In this document: positions 34,332 to 46,734 of the stretch, piece after piece
Numbering within the stretch: the stretch's first letter is position 1
Layout: each line of letters begins with the position of its first letter
Assembly (NCBI GenBank): GCA_963281155.1
Contig: CAUJLY010000001.1
Span: forward strand, 682,001 to 746,000
DNA: 64,000 nucleotides
Direction of reading: 5' to 3'
DNA from: Rhabditophanes sp. KR3021
Taxonomy: Eukaryota; Nematoda; Chromadorea; Rhabditida; Alloionematidae
The notes under the pieces: model-generated
What the model was told of the DNA's origin: nothing
Database searches by the model: none
The model's input: only the letters and a program-made list of their open reading frames with translations
Made by a program: the position numbers and the translations under genes

Positions 34332-37300
34332 TTATTCATTAATAACTTCCCATTCACACCCGACAGACTTGTCTGACCCAGATGGGCTAGGTGCTTTACG
34401 GGTAGTTGGTTCTAGTGGCTTAATGGTTTCAGGAACAGATACGCTCAACAGGGTACTGATTTGCTAAAATAAAAGGAAATCATAAAAATACACACAACAT
34501 AAAAAAGATAGCCATGGGTCAAGGTGACAACATCCGAATCTTTTACTAACATACCTCTTGTAAGCCGCCATCTGTTTCTTCATGACTGGAGAGGTGCTTT
34601 TCGACGAGTTCGAGATAGTTGTGCTGAAACGTTTGTTATTATATATTGATGTTACCAAGAATACTTACCATTTTCAATAAAGTTGCTTTCAAAGCTTCAT
34701 TGTGATCTGCCAATTTTTGGTTGACACCACTTTCGACTTCTTTTATCACAACTTTTTCTACCACTTTCTCTACGATCTTTTCAACGACCTCTTGAGTTTG
34801 AGTTGGCTTAGCCACATTTACCTTTGCCACAGCTTGTTGAATCCATTTGACATACTCTCCAGACTCGTACTTCTTTGGTGGTTCAGGAGCATCTGGAATA
34901 GCTTGAGTCAAAGCATTCGAAGTTTCCAACAACATATTCTTGATGGCCTCATCTGTCTCCTTTTGGATTTTGATGACGACATTAGTGCAGTTCTTTTCAC
35001 TTAATTGAACGGCCTCCGCGATCGTTTGGTTGATTTTGTGGAGTTCCTGAAAGAAGCAAAATTAGTATGTAAGTGCACTCAATAATCTATTAGAAATAAA
35101 AAGACTACTCAAATCATACATTGAACCGCCTGCTAGCTGCATTAAGCTCTGCCTTTAAACCATCATCAGATGACTACAATTTTTAACAATGAGTTGATCT
35201 AATCAAAATCAAAACTTACCTCTTTGTCAACGAGTGGGGCTTGAGAAGCTGCTGCCAATTCAGTCTTTAGGACTTGGATTTGTTTGGCGTAAGCGATGTT
35301 CTTTGTGATAAGTTCTTTGGAAACATCACGTAGTTTTGAACATTCTTTGTCTTTTATGGAAAGTTCGGAAGAGTGCTTTTCCTTGATGCCACGAACTTTT
35401 TCGGTGATATCTTGGACTTTGGCAGATTCTTCCTTCCTTTCTTCGAGCATGATTTCCATGGCTTTAAGCTTTTGATTGGCGTCGTCAAAGCTCTTTTCAT
35501 TCGCCCGTAATTGATTGACGATGCCAAGGGTAACTGTTAATTCAGATTTCAGCAACTCGATAGCTGATTCTTGGTTAGAAATAGTGCCACTCACTTCAGC
35601 CTCCTTAGCTTCCAAAGCTTCCTTTGTCTTTTCCAACTCAAGATCCTTTACCTTCTTTGCTTCTTCCAATTCTTGAACAACTCGCTCGCCTGCAGCAACT
35701 TTAACTCTAAGACTCTCCAGTTCTGCCTTCAACGCATCTGACTCACCGCAATTACCTTCAGTAGCCATCACAAGTTGCTCCTTCATGATTTGAACCTCAG
35801 ATTGTAAAGCTTTTGTCTGATCACCCATAACTAATTCTTCATGAGCTTTCTTTGAATTTTGCAAGTCAACCTTGACAGCCTCTAACTCAACTTCAAGTTT
35901 TCTTTTCTCCCCGTCAGCACTCTTCTTGAAGGCTTCCAATTCATCTTGAGTACCAACCAAAGCTGCTTTGTATTGACCAGCAACACTATTTATTCTGGCC
36001 TCAGCATCAGCGACTTTACTTTCACAAGCCTTGTTAACCTCAATCAATTGTTGTTCCAATTCCTTTGACCTATCAGCTCTCTTCATATCCTCAACAGCTT
36101 TTAGCGAAACAGTCAATTCAACGTTCAGACTTTCCAATTCAACTTGTAGGGCTTGAGTTTGTTCATTTTGGAATCTTTGCACATTCTCCAAATTAGATTT
36201 CAAGGCTACAACTTCATTTTGAAGAGCTTCCGTCTCACTTGGGTTTCTGGCTTCAACGAGGGCTTGCTTGGCAACAATTAATTCATCCTTAGCGGCTTGC
36301 AACTCCACTTCAAGATGGCGTGTTGTGTCGTTTGCCTTCAAACTACTGATCTCTTGTTCAGCCTGTAGTAACATGGACTTCAGACTTTCGACGAGAGATT
36401 GCAAAGTCGACTTAGCTTCTTCGGCAGCTTTTGCTTCTCTTGCCTTTTCAGCTTTCACTCTGTCACCTTCACTCTTCTCAAGCTTCCTTAGCCCGTCCAC
36501 AGTCTTTCTGGAGTTAGCTAAATCTTCCTTGATAGCCAAAAGTTCGCTCTCTAGTTTTTGAGTCTTGTCGTGACGTTTGACCTCATCAGCAGCTGTTTGG
36601 GCATCAAAAAGTTCAATTCTCAAGGATTCAAGTTCAGCCTTCAATTTTTCAGTCTTGTCATCGCGAATCATCTTGGCAAGATCTTGTTTAGCCTTAACTA
36701 GTTCAGCCTTCACGGACTTCAATTCGCTGTCTGTTTTCTTGGATTCACCGATTTTCTTGGGTTGTTCTTCAGTCTTCTTGGATTCACCAACTTTCTTGGG
36801 TTGTTCTTCAGTCTTCTTGGGTTCACCAACTTTCTTGAGTTGTTCTTCAGCCTTCTTGGGTTCGCGAACTTTCTTGGGTTGTTCCTCAGCCTTCTTAGTT
36901 ACCTTGACACCTAATTCCTTAACATTCTCTTTGCTTTGGAGCACTTCGACCTGTTTCACTATTTCAAAGGGAGTTTGTGTGTCGACTTTAGCAGGAGCCC
37001 GTTCAGCACCAACACTTCGTTTCGCAACAACGGGCGCTTCAATGTCAGACTCGGCGCTTTTGCTCTTGACATGTCCATTGGCCCCACTGTCTTCGCTAAC
37101 ATCTCCCTTCGACTTAGTCTTCTTTGCACTTTTTGATTTCTTGATGGTTTCCGATTTCTTCCCCAAATTCTTCTTTACTTTTGACTTGCCTGCTTTAGCT
37201 TCCTCCTCGGCCAGCAAACTTTTGGCGGCGTTCTAAAAAAGCATTAAACATTTACTTAAACAAATCTGTACCTTACCTCATCATACGCAATTCTCTTAGG

Positions 37301-37384
37301 CTTAGCTGTCTTTCCACAGATGTACATGTAAGCGAACCATGCAGCTCCCGTAATAACACAAACAATCCATATTTCAATCATCAT
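34332..37384 (-). CDS. ER-anchored coiled-coil protein, RRBP1/kinectin-like
   Basis: Six exons, all phase 0: 37277-37384, 35220-37232, 35120-35173, 34669-35046, 34555-34623 and 34332-34463; product 917 residues. An N-terminal membrane anchor (IEIWIVCVITGAAWFAYMY, residues 3-21) is followed by a Lys-rich segment and four tandem 13-residue repeats of the type KKTEEQPKKVGES (about 36735-36900). Several hundred residues of heptad-rich coiled coil follow, then a Val/Glu/Lys segment (VVEKIVEKVVEKVV) and a short C-terminus ending GCEWEVINE. This is the plan of the ribosome-binding protein p180 (RRBP1) and kinectin, which organise rough ER and microtubule contacts. Because low-complexity coiled coil dominates, orthology is inferred from architecture, not from unique motifs. 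Confidence 0.75.
36735..36900 (-). repeat. 39-bp tandem repeat inside RRBP1-like gene
   Basis: Four copies coding for KK(A/T)EEQ(P/L)KK(V/I)(G/R)E(P/S), analogous in position to the basic decapeptide repeats of mammalian RRBP1. Confidence 0.8.
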
Positions 37385-40235
37385 TTAGCTAGTATAATTC
37401 GACGTAACCGTTTGATATGTATCCTATTTATCGAAAAGGCAAAGATAGTTAGTTATTTGATTAGAAGCAAATGAACGTTCACAAATATTAAAATGACGAC
37501 GACAAAAAAAGGGGCAATATTTTATGAAATAACAAGATATGACACGACATTAATAATCTAAAATGCAAATTTGAAAATACACGTGTAAATGGTACGGCAT
37601 AGGAGGTGTCTTTTTAGGAAACGTCATCAAGCTTAAAGCAAATTATGAATAATTGTAAGAAGTCACTTAAAACAACGCATACCACAAAACGATGACCTTT
37701 AAATGAATCATCCCAGGCTACTACCCTCTAACCAACATCTCAAATGTACACTAAAAAAATGACCAAAAATCAACGAAACATTCTTTTATCGGCGGCGGGT
37801 GCTAGTTAGCGTCGACACATCTTTACAGTCATCATTTTGTGGGGACGTGGAGGCATATTTGTTGCATATAAAAAAGATGGTATGTGACGGTGTAAGTTAT
37901 TTGGTGGAGGGATCATAAAACATTAAGACATTTTTGAAAGCTACCAAACGTTTGTTGAAAGCAATACAGAATATAAGGTTTAGCTGGGATGTGTTTGGGG
38001 AGACAGACAAAATCGACTCCAGCGAATACTTGATTTAGGAGATGACCGATAAACTTAATTGAGAGAAGTAATACATCTTCAATATAAACAGTAGAAAGAA
38101 AAGAAGATACAAATAAGGTAAAATGTGCCCACCTGGAATGAGTAAGTCGTTTGTGTGGCAATGCAATCATGAAATAATAAAGGTTGGATTAAGGGAGAAG
38201 TAGTTGGCACGACTATGTCTCAAATTAAGAATAAACTGTGTTAAAAAAATGTGTCCAACTTTCCAAAGTTAGACAAAAAAGTTGTTGGACGTTTATTTTT
38301 CAATAAGCTACAAACAATTTAAAAAAACGTTCGCATACGCGTCAATCATTGGAATATAGCGAGCTAGTAACATGATAAAGAAACTAATTAGTTAAACATC
38401 GATGTTACATGACTTAGATTATTGTTATCCATGCTACGGGTCTCGTTCCAACCATACTACTCAACTACAAAATCTCTTACATACTATCGAAAAATGTCTT
38501 GGTTCGTAAGATGTCCGAGTTGGAATCGGCTAAAAAAAGGCCTAGCTGTAAAAGTAAGACACTAGGTCTGGCAAATAAATGACACAGAGATTGTAACTTT
38601 ATACCAATATTGATTACAGCAATTTAGCTAATGTCATCGTCTATTTTTTGATGGCATTCACATTGTAAAAATGGTTTTTTATTTGTAAACAATCATTTTT
38701 ATTGTGCAAAGTACAATAAAATTCCACGACATTAAGGATCATCACAGGATTTGTTTGGCTAATTGTTTATGTTTTTTGAATGTTCCCATAAAGTACAATC
38801 ATAAGTGAAAGTAAGAAGGCATCTAAAAATAGATGCACCTTTCTTTTTTGTAACGTTGTTTATGAGGGTAGTTGAAATATAATGTGATGCTTAACAAAAT
38901 ATAGCAAAGACAATAACAAAAACATTTGGGCCTCCTTGAATCATGGTGTAGTGTGTGGATGCATGTAACTACTTCCAATAATACCCACTTTATTGCAAAA
39001 AGAGATCCTCCAAACTAACAGCATATTAAGATGGTGTCTTTATCAGGTTGTGATAAAAGCGACTGTCCTAGCTAGTATAATAGATTACACCATACATTAA
39101 TTAGTGTTCGATTCGAAAAAAATCCTGCACGGACAATCTATTTCGTAATATCTTCCAAAACAATACCTAATTCAAGCATCACAACAAAAATTCCATTATT
39201 TGGTCTGGTCACGTGAAATTTAAGGGATCTTTTGATTGCATTAACGCCTCACACCACTCCACCACTAACTGTGTCCTCTGAACGCAACAATTTTTGTCTA
39301 TAACGAAGTATATTCATTTCGATAATTTTGTGTGAATGGTATCCTTGTGGTTGCACCAAAAAGATACCCCACATAATTTAAAATATATTCTAGTAACACT
39401 ACATCTTTTTTATTTAGTTTATTTCCTTTAGCTTACAACTGCAGTCAACTGGGCTTTCGTCTCGTGAACAAGGCCAGGTCGTACCAGCTGATGATAACGC
39501 TACTACACCCAACAACAACAATACTATGTCGTAATTTATTATTTTATTAATTTTGCAAACAATTAATGCAGTCATTTATTCCACCAACATCCTACCTACT
39601 TTAATTAATACTATATTATTACTTGTGCATACTAAATATACCAAAAAAACTATATCTCCTATTCAATTGTTTCTTTTAAGCACATACAACCACCCACAAA
39701 TATCCACAATCAATAATCCCCAAAAAAGATCAACCTTACCACCTCATTTTGTAATGGATCTTTAAACTTTGAAACTTATCATTTCTGCCATCACCTTTTT
39801 GAGGATAATTTGGGCAAATAATCTTTTTGTCATTCCAGTCAATAACAAGATATTCCTATACTTTATAAACGACCCTGCTGCCATTTCGTTTATTAATAGA
39901 CTTTAAAATCAAGAACATCATAAGTTATTGTGTTCTTTAGAAATTGCATCATCCTTACTGAAGTGAATATTTACTTTGCTTTTTATATATTGTTTAAAGA
40001 TACCTTTTGACAGGTAATCAAATACAAAGACACGCACATCGTCATTAATTATGTAGAAGAGGGTATTTAATTAATTTACTAATAAGAACATCTTTTCCAG
40101 ATCCACCACCATCCAAAATCGTATGCACCTATATTCCACCTCCCCACCCATATCGCAATCCCCAACAACAAATCGGTGGTCTTGTGGACCTAACAACACA
40201 CTACTTTCAAACACCTTTCATCCAACTCACTTTCG
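37385..40235. other. Large intergenic region
   Basis: About 2.8 kb upstream of both the RRBP1-like gene and ATG13. Open frames at 37913-38170 and 39553-39765 are not convincing. A TTTTCCAG acceptor at 40100 may be the trans-splice site of ATG13. Confidence 0.5.
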
Positions 40236-41587
40236 ATGTTAACTCCTTTGTCACGGCCATGGATCCACAACTGCGTAACCAAATTCATGCATGCCACTTT
40301 TCAAATTCTAGTTCAGTCAAGAGATGGCCCAGTTGTGGGCAATGAATGCATATGGAAGAACAAGGCACCTGCTTGGTTTCAGATCGAGTACGATGAGATA
40401 GGGTCTATTGCGGTGGAGATGAAGAGACGCGTCAAGAAGTAAGCAAATAAATGTCTTTCTTCTAAATTAACTCGTTTTTCAGCTTTCCACAAGCAACTCA
40501 GTCAGTAAACATAGATTTTATAGTAAATAATATGGATGGAGTTTGTTTGCCTCTAGAGCAGTGGCGGTTGACTTTTGATGAGGAAGGTTCGGGTTCAGTG
40601 CAATGTAAGGAGGCTTTTCACGACCGGTTGACGTTGTTGCTGAGATCAGTTATTGTGGCTTCTAGGGTTACCCCCTGCCACCGGAAGTATGTCAGACACC
40701 AGTCTTTGGAGACATTTGTTTTGACTTATAAAGTTTATGAAGGTGACTTTACGCCTTACTTAGGTGGAGGTGCCAAGTATTGTTTGATAGGAGAGACTAA
40801 AACTTCGTTCGGCAATTTTTCGGTTGAATGTCGGTACCGAACCGAATTACATGAAGAACCAGAAATCACTTCTTATTATGATGTGTTCGCTGCAAGTCAA
40901 AGCAGATCTCTTGAAGTGATTGACAATGGAATGGTTCATGTTGATACCAGTGGAAAGGAAATTAATGAGAAGGGTCTTGTTTTTGAAGTGAAAGGAGAAG
41001 ATGGTCAAAGTATAGAAGGTTGTACTACTTACTCTGACACAGCTTCTTGTTCGTCGGTCTCGAGTTTGGGTGATAAATCAAACAAAAATGATCCCGACAC
41101 CAAGCAAATGTTGATGTCAACTCAAAAGTCCAGGACCGACAAATTAAAGCTATCCTTCACCAAATCACACATCTTCATGTTTCCAATCGCCACACCTTCC
41201 CCAACAGTGCCCTTCGAAAGTCTCCTAACCTTCTCCACAATCGAAGTCAAAAACAAATCAAGCAACAGTATTATGCTGGCCCTGCAACCATCACCTCACC
41301 TCCCCAAACAAACTCCGTCCAAAGAAGAAGAAGAACCCCCCTCCCTTCCACTAGACCTGTCAATCTTCTCATTCGTGACCTCCGACAAATACGAGTTAAC
41401 CCACTTTCTCGAAGCTATAAATGTAGCCAAATCTCAATACGAATCAAGCTCTTTCCTGAGTTCCTTCTCCAACTCAGAATGCCCGAATGTCCAAGAAGAC
41501 ATCCAAGCATTTACCTCACTAACATTGACACTGGACGAATTTGTTGAATCTGTCGACTCGAGACGGGGCCAAGTTCATTTCATTTGA
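40236..41587 (+). CDS. atg-13: Autophagy protein ATG13 (HORMA domain)
   Basis: Exon 1 40236-40438 and exon 2 40483-41587 join in phase 2 over a 44-nt intron; product 435 residues. The N-terminal half is the HORMA domain of ATG13: KFMHATFQILVQSRDG, WFQIEYDEIG, PLEQWRL, FHDRLTLLLRSVIVASRVTP (human: YNRLSLLLKSLLAITRVTP), then VLTYKVYEGDF and FGNFSVECRYRTEL. ATG13 scaffolds the ULK1/UNC-51 kinase complex at the start of autophagosome formation. The C-terminal half is Ser/Pro-rich and disordered, as usual. An in-frame stop 45 bases upstream of the ATG supports the start. C. elegans calls this gene epg-1/atg-13. Confidence 0.93.
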
Positions 41588-43161
41588 CTTTCACTCTATT
41601 CCAAAGAATTAACCTCTAACAAAGGTCATTTTGTCAGATGTTCCTTTTATTTACTGGTAACAAGTAACTATTTATTTATGTCATTTGTTTATGTATTTTA
41701 TTTATATTATTATTAAATCGCCTTTGGTAGAATATAAAATTAATGGATTTGTTTAAAAGTTGTTTGGTTTGAAAGTTAAGGCACATAAATTAGGGGTTGT
41801 TTATTGAAGGATGTTTTAAGAAGCAAGTTGGGGTGTGTCATGTTGATTAGGGAAGGGTGTTTTGATTTGTGTTTGACAGGTGCGAGGGTAGGTGATTTTT
41901 GTGTTTGCTGGTGGTTATGAGATGTTGTTGCTTCTTTGGGGTGTAATGGATCTTTTGTGCTTTTTGTTATGGTGAGGGTAAAGTAAATATGTGATTTGAC
42001 GGAGGAGGATGTTATTGCAAAGGACATTTATTTGAGTCAAATTGTTGCATCTTGATCTTTATGAAGTAAAAGAAATTGGGTGGAAGGTATCCTTTTGTGG
42101 TGGTGATAAAGGATGGCGTTTTAAATAAAATAAAGGGGGTCGTGTTTGAATTGATGTGTGGCATGTTTCGTTATTATAAAGGGAACAAGCATATTCAGTC
42201 TTATTCATTAGAACTTGTTGTGCTGAGTAAGTTCTATTAAAAATGGACATATTTTGTTATTTAATTAACTCCATTCATATCTAAAAGCAATAGTCGATCT
42301 CAATGTAATGATAATTAAACGACGTAAATTAAACATATGCGTGGAAATGACAAGTTCTTACATAAATTAAGTATTGTTGATTGTGCTGGAAAAAGTATTT
42401 TATATTTGTCAAAAAAATCAACCAATATTTGTACTGAGTTGGAAAAGATTTGTAACTTATTTATGTAGCTCGTATAAAATAAATGTTTTGTTCGTATTTA
42501 CATAGTTTGAATAACTGTTCCTTTTGTGTTTTGTAGCACTATTAAAAATGAAATGGTGATTTTGATTTGGATCTGTTTGTTGCAATTGTATTAAATTTAG
42601 ATATTGTTATTGTTTTTAAAAATAGAAATGAAAAGAGATTGGCATAAACAAAAATATGATTGCATGTTCACACTATTTTGCAATAGTTAATCAGTTCCTC
42701 CTTCAAATTACATAAGAATCACGGTGTAATGTGTCTCTAATAATAAGGATCAGACGATTATACTCGTTAAAAGAAATTGAAAATGTTACAATACCATTCT
42801 TTACTTATTAAGTCTATATCTGTTGGTTGTTATTCAAAACCGTACACATTTATTCTATTTATACTTACTATTTATCTTGTGTCTTCTTCTATTTAAATAA
42901 AATCTCCTCCACCAAAAAAATAAACTAAATTATTATGACTTACAATCAACAAACCACACCATCAAAACATAAATAGTATCTGTTCTCTTTGCTTGATTAG
43001 AAAATATGTGGTGACATTTTTTTTTAACAAAATAATATTTGCATCCCATCCAAAGTACTATTTTGATAGTCCACAGGAAGAGTAAAGATAAGAGATCGTT
43101 AAATAAACATTATATTCGTTTACTTTTAGAAGATAGGTGCTGGTAAAAAATAAAGGAGAAC
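41588..43161. other. Intergenic
   Basis: About 1.6 kb, AT-rich. Minus-strand open frames at 41776-42027 and 42059-42250 are His/Thr-rich and unsupported. Confidence 0.5.
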
Positions 43162-44302
43162 ATGATTTGGGGTTTTGTTGTGGTGTTTATTTTGGGCTTT
43201 GTGGTGTGGAAGGTTAATGGAATTGACTTTAGGAAGTATGCTTTGTATGGGTTGCATTTTGTTGTAAATACACTTGTAAGTTTGTTTTTTCTAATTTTGA
43301 TGATTTTCATCTTTTTTATAGCCTTATTTACTAGCTTTTAATGATGGGGAAAAAGCAATGAGGTATAGGAAACGGCTTTTCACCAACAATTATCTACCTT
43401 CGAAAGATTGTGGTAGTTATGATATTAGTACCGAAGTGATTGGCAATTGTTCTTGTCGAATTTATACAAATAAACAACACCAAAACAAATTTCTTTTTAT
43501 TTATTTACATGGTGGTGGATATAATTTAGGAGCTGCTGGTGATTGTGACAAATTGATGGATAAGTTTATGAAAAGTTTGGAATGTCAAATTATATCCATT
43601 GACTATCCTTTGGCACCTGAAAATGTCTTCCCAGCAGCAGTTACCGAAACTTATAATACGATTTCGATGATCATGAAGAAGTATCCGAATGTAGAAACTC
43701 TAATCGGCGGAGACTCAGCTGGTGGTTCCCTAGCTTCAATTATGACCCAAAAAGCAGCAATTGACGGAAACAAGTGGTTTTCGCATCAAATTCTCATTTA
43801 CCCTGCAGTTGGGTCACTAAACTTTAAAAGTAATTCATACAGTGAATACAAATTCAACAAATATAAGTCCGTCTTATCACCGCGTTTCAAAGCTGAATTG
43901 ATGTTGACATACCTAGGTGTCAAAGTAAATGAAGAAAATGTGCGTCATATGCTACAAGGAGACTCACTAACTCCAACCTACCCTACCCAATCACCTCTAA
44001 ACAAATTCATCAACAATGCATACGTCTCCCCTATCCTGGCACCTTCAGATGTCTTAGAAAAAGTTCCACCATCCTTCATATTCCTTGCCACGAATGATAT
44101 TTTAAAAGATGAAGGCTTCGAATACCACACTAATCTCAAAAAAGCGTCTCCACAAAAATCACATGAATTCAAGTTTATGAAAAATTTAACTCACGGTGAA
44201 ATTAACTTCAACTCAAATGCAGCAACTGACTTGGTTGCGAATGTGACCGAATGGCTTAAAAGAGAAAGAGAATGGGATGGTTGCGATGAAGAGTTTGATT
44301 GA
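43162..44302 (+). CDS. AADAC/HSL-like alpha/beta hydrolase 2
   Basis: Exon 1 43162-43275 (membrane anchor MIWGFVVVFILGFVVW) and exon 2 43322-44302 join in phase 0 over a 46-nt intron; product 364 residues. Catalytic elements: LHGGGYNLG, GGDSAGGS, TNDILKDEG and THGEI. It is a type II ER-membrane esterase by family analogy. It lies immediately upstream of, and on the same strand as, paralog 3 with only about 270 bases between, so they arose by tandem duplication; an operon is possible but not shown. The exon 1/2 junction precedes PYLLAFNDGEKAMRYRKRLF, matching paralog 1. Confidence 0.93.
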
Positions 44303-44576
44303 AAACGATGTTGTGTTACTTTTGTGATTTATGAATAAAACAGTTGTTTCGTTATTTTTAATCTAAATGATCTTATTCTTAATCAAAATCGTTATATTTT
44401 ATTGTCCTTTTTCGCAATAATTAGTTTTAGAACAGACACTTCTTAATTTTATTTAGACATATCTTGACACGAGATATTGTGACCATTTGCAACCAAGGTG
44501 CTATTTACAATAACGATTTTTACTTTTAATCGAGTACATAACTTACTTTTATGCGCAAATTTAAATATATTCCAAT

Positions 44577-45771
44577 ATGTTGGCGATAACCATACTTTGC
44601 ATGACAGCTACTTTTGTTGTTCAATTGTTGTTGCATTATAAAATAATCAATTTAAGAAGATATTTTATGCGGGTGGTTTATTTCTTTGCGAATACTTTGG
44701 TATGTTTTAGTACTTTGGTTAATTGTAAACTCTTTGTAGCCAGCTTATTTGCAAGGGAAAGATAGTGATCGAGCTGCGGAAATAACTAAGAAAAGATCTA
44801 AAGCAGGAATACCGTCATTTAGGGACTTTCCTAATTACGCTATTTCATCTAAGAAAATTGGCGAATGCCAATGCCGGATTTACACGCCTAAAAAAAAGAC
44901 AAATGATTTGTTGTTTGTTTACTTGCATGGAGGTAGTATAATTTAAATAGTTTGATACATTCTAAATTTAGGTGGCTTTTGTTTCTTAAGTGCAGCTTTT
45001 TATGACAATCTGATGAAAAACTTTGTTGATGAATTGAATTGTACGATTGTTTCCATTGACTATCCATTGGCACCAGAGCATGTATTCCCAACAGCAATTG
45101 AGGAAGCATACAATACGATTGAAACTTTAATGGGTTCATTAAGTGAAATAATAGGATTTGAAACAACAAATTGTATGATTGGAGGAGACTCAAGTGGAGG
45201 TTGTTTGACAGCTGTTATCACGCAAAAAGCAGCTTCTTGTAAAAAAGATTGGTTCAAAAATCAAATTTTGATCTACCCAGCTGTTGGATCTTTCAATTTC
45301 AACTCCCAATCCTATAAAGATCACCTGACAACTGAAATAAGATCTGTCCAATCTCCAAGAGGTTATGCAAATTGCACGATGCTTTATCTTGGTATCAAAA
45401 CAACTGATCAAAATAGAGAAGAACTTATGAGATGCGAGGAGTACATTCCAACCAATTTAAGGATAGACTCACCTTTCAGGCCATTTATTAATAATGTTTT
45501 GGTTTCACCAATCTTGGCAAAAGATGATCTACTTAAAAAGTTGCCTTCCTCTATTACTTTCTTGGCTATAGCTGATATTCTTCAAGATGAAGGTTTTGCT
45601 TATCATATGAAGATGAAAAAGGCTGGCAAGGGAAATAAGGATATTTCTCACCAATTTGAGTGGATTAAAAATTCAACTCATGGCGAAGTTTCTATGAATT
45701 TGGAAGCTGCTAGGGATGTGGTTAAGGAAGTTAAGTATTGGCTTGATAAAAGAGGGTATTTGGAGTATTAA
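44577..45771 (+). CDS. AADAC/HSL-like alpha/beta hydrolase 3
   Basis: Three exons: 44577-44699, 44740-44932 and 44972-45771, with introns of 40 and 39 nt. The second intron interrupts the HGGG codons and is absent from paralogs 1 and 2. A membrane anchor lies near residues 5-20. Catalytic set: HGGGF, GGDSSGG (Ala replaced by Ser next to the nucleophile), AIADILQDEG and THGE. Product about 371 residues. SIDYPLAPEHVFP and LIYPAVGSFNF are shared almost exactly with paralog 2. Confidence 0.92.
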
Positions 45772-46734
45772 ATTTTGAAACAAAGCGAGCATTGAAAATC
45801 ACTTGCATAGATTGTATCTTAATTTACCTATAATATGAATTTAAATAAATGTCAAACTTAGTATGGCGGGTAATTTTGTTAATTAAAATGTTGGAATTGA
45901 TAGATTCCAAGATTCTGCTCAATGGTTTTTGTCATCAAATAGGATTAATTTGCGGAAACTAATTGGAGCTACTTATTTGATACTAAAACTATTAATATTT
46001 GAGAGCATAAAAAACTTATTTAAAAGATTGTTTAATTCTTAAATGTGAATAATTGCACCTATTAGCATGAATCTGACTGTTGTTTATTTGAATTTCTGCA
46101 ATATTTAAGCAGTCTCAAATTATTAACTGATCATATTCCATACTCATCAAATTGGTCATGGCAGACGGTGGAGGTAAATTCACACATTAATTTAACTATT
46201 AATCTTGATTCTTAGTGATTTATCGTATAAATGGTTTATGTTGGTAATCTGCTTTATTATTAGAACCGGGACACACGCTATTTTGACCGTTACATTAACA
46301 GCTTCATTTCCAAATATGAACAATAATGTTGTAGTTTTGAATTAATTTAGCCACTAATATCAAATTTTTTAGACCTATTTTGATTTGCTTTGTCGTTACT
46401 ACAATTATAGCAGACTATATTATATACAGAATTTATCTTTCTGGCAAATGATGATCTGCTTGATAAACAATCTTAGTTTCCCAAAAAGGTAAAAATTTTG
46501 AAAAAACGGTAGTATCAATTATGGCAACAGATTAAGTGAAATCTACTTAATTTGTGTGTCTTAACATCTCCTAATTATTGATATTACATACAATAAAAAT
46601 ATTTTGTATCATCAAATAATCTAAAGCCGAATCATAAGTGGACTTTTAAAGAGATAAAGTTAAAAAGCCATTTTAGTTTAAAAAATTGTAATACAGTGAA
46701 TTGTTTATTATGTAAATGATAACATTTACCAAAA
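45772..46734. other. Intergenic
   Basis: Spacer between convergent genes, AT-rich, with no recognised feature. Confidence 0.5.

Noticed and set aside
36268..37236. Plus-strand Ser-rich open frames
   Set aside because: Antisense shadow of the coiled-coil RRBP1-like gene.
41776..42250. Minus-strand open frames downstream of ATG13
   Set aside because: His/Thr/Pro-rich, no motif, no splice context.
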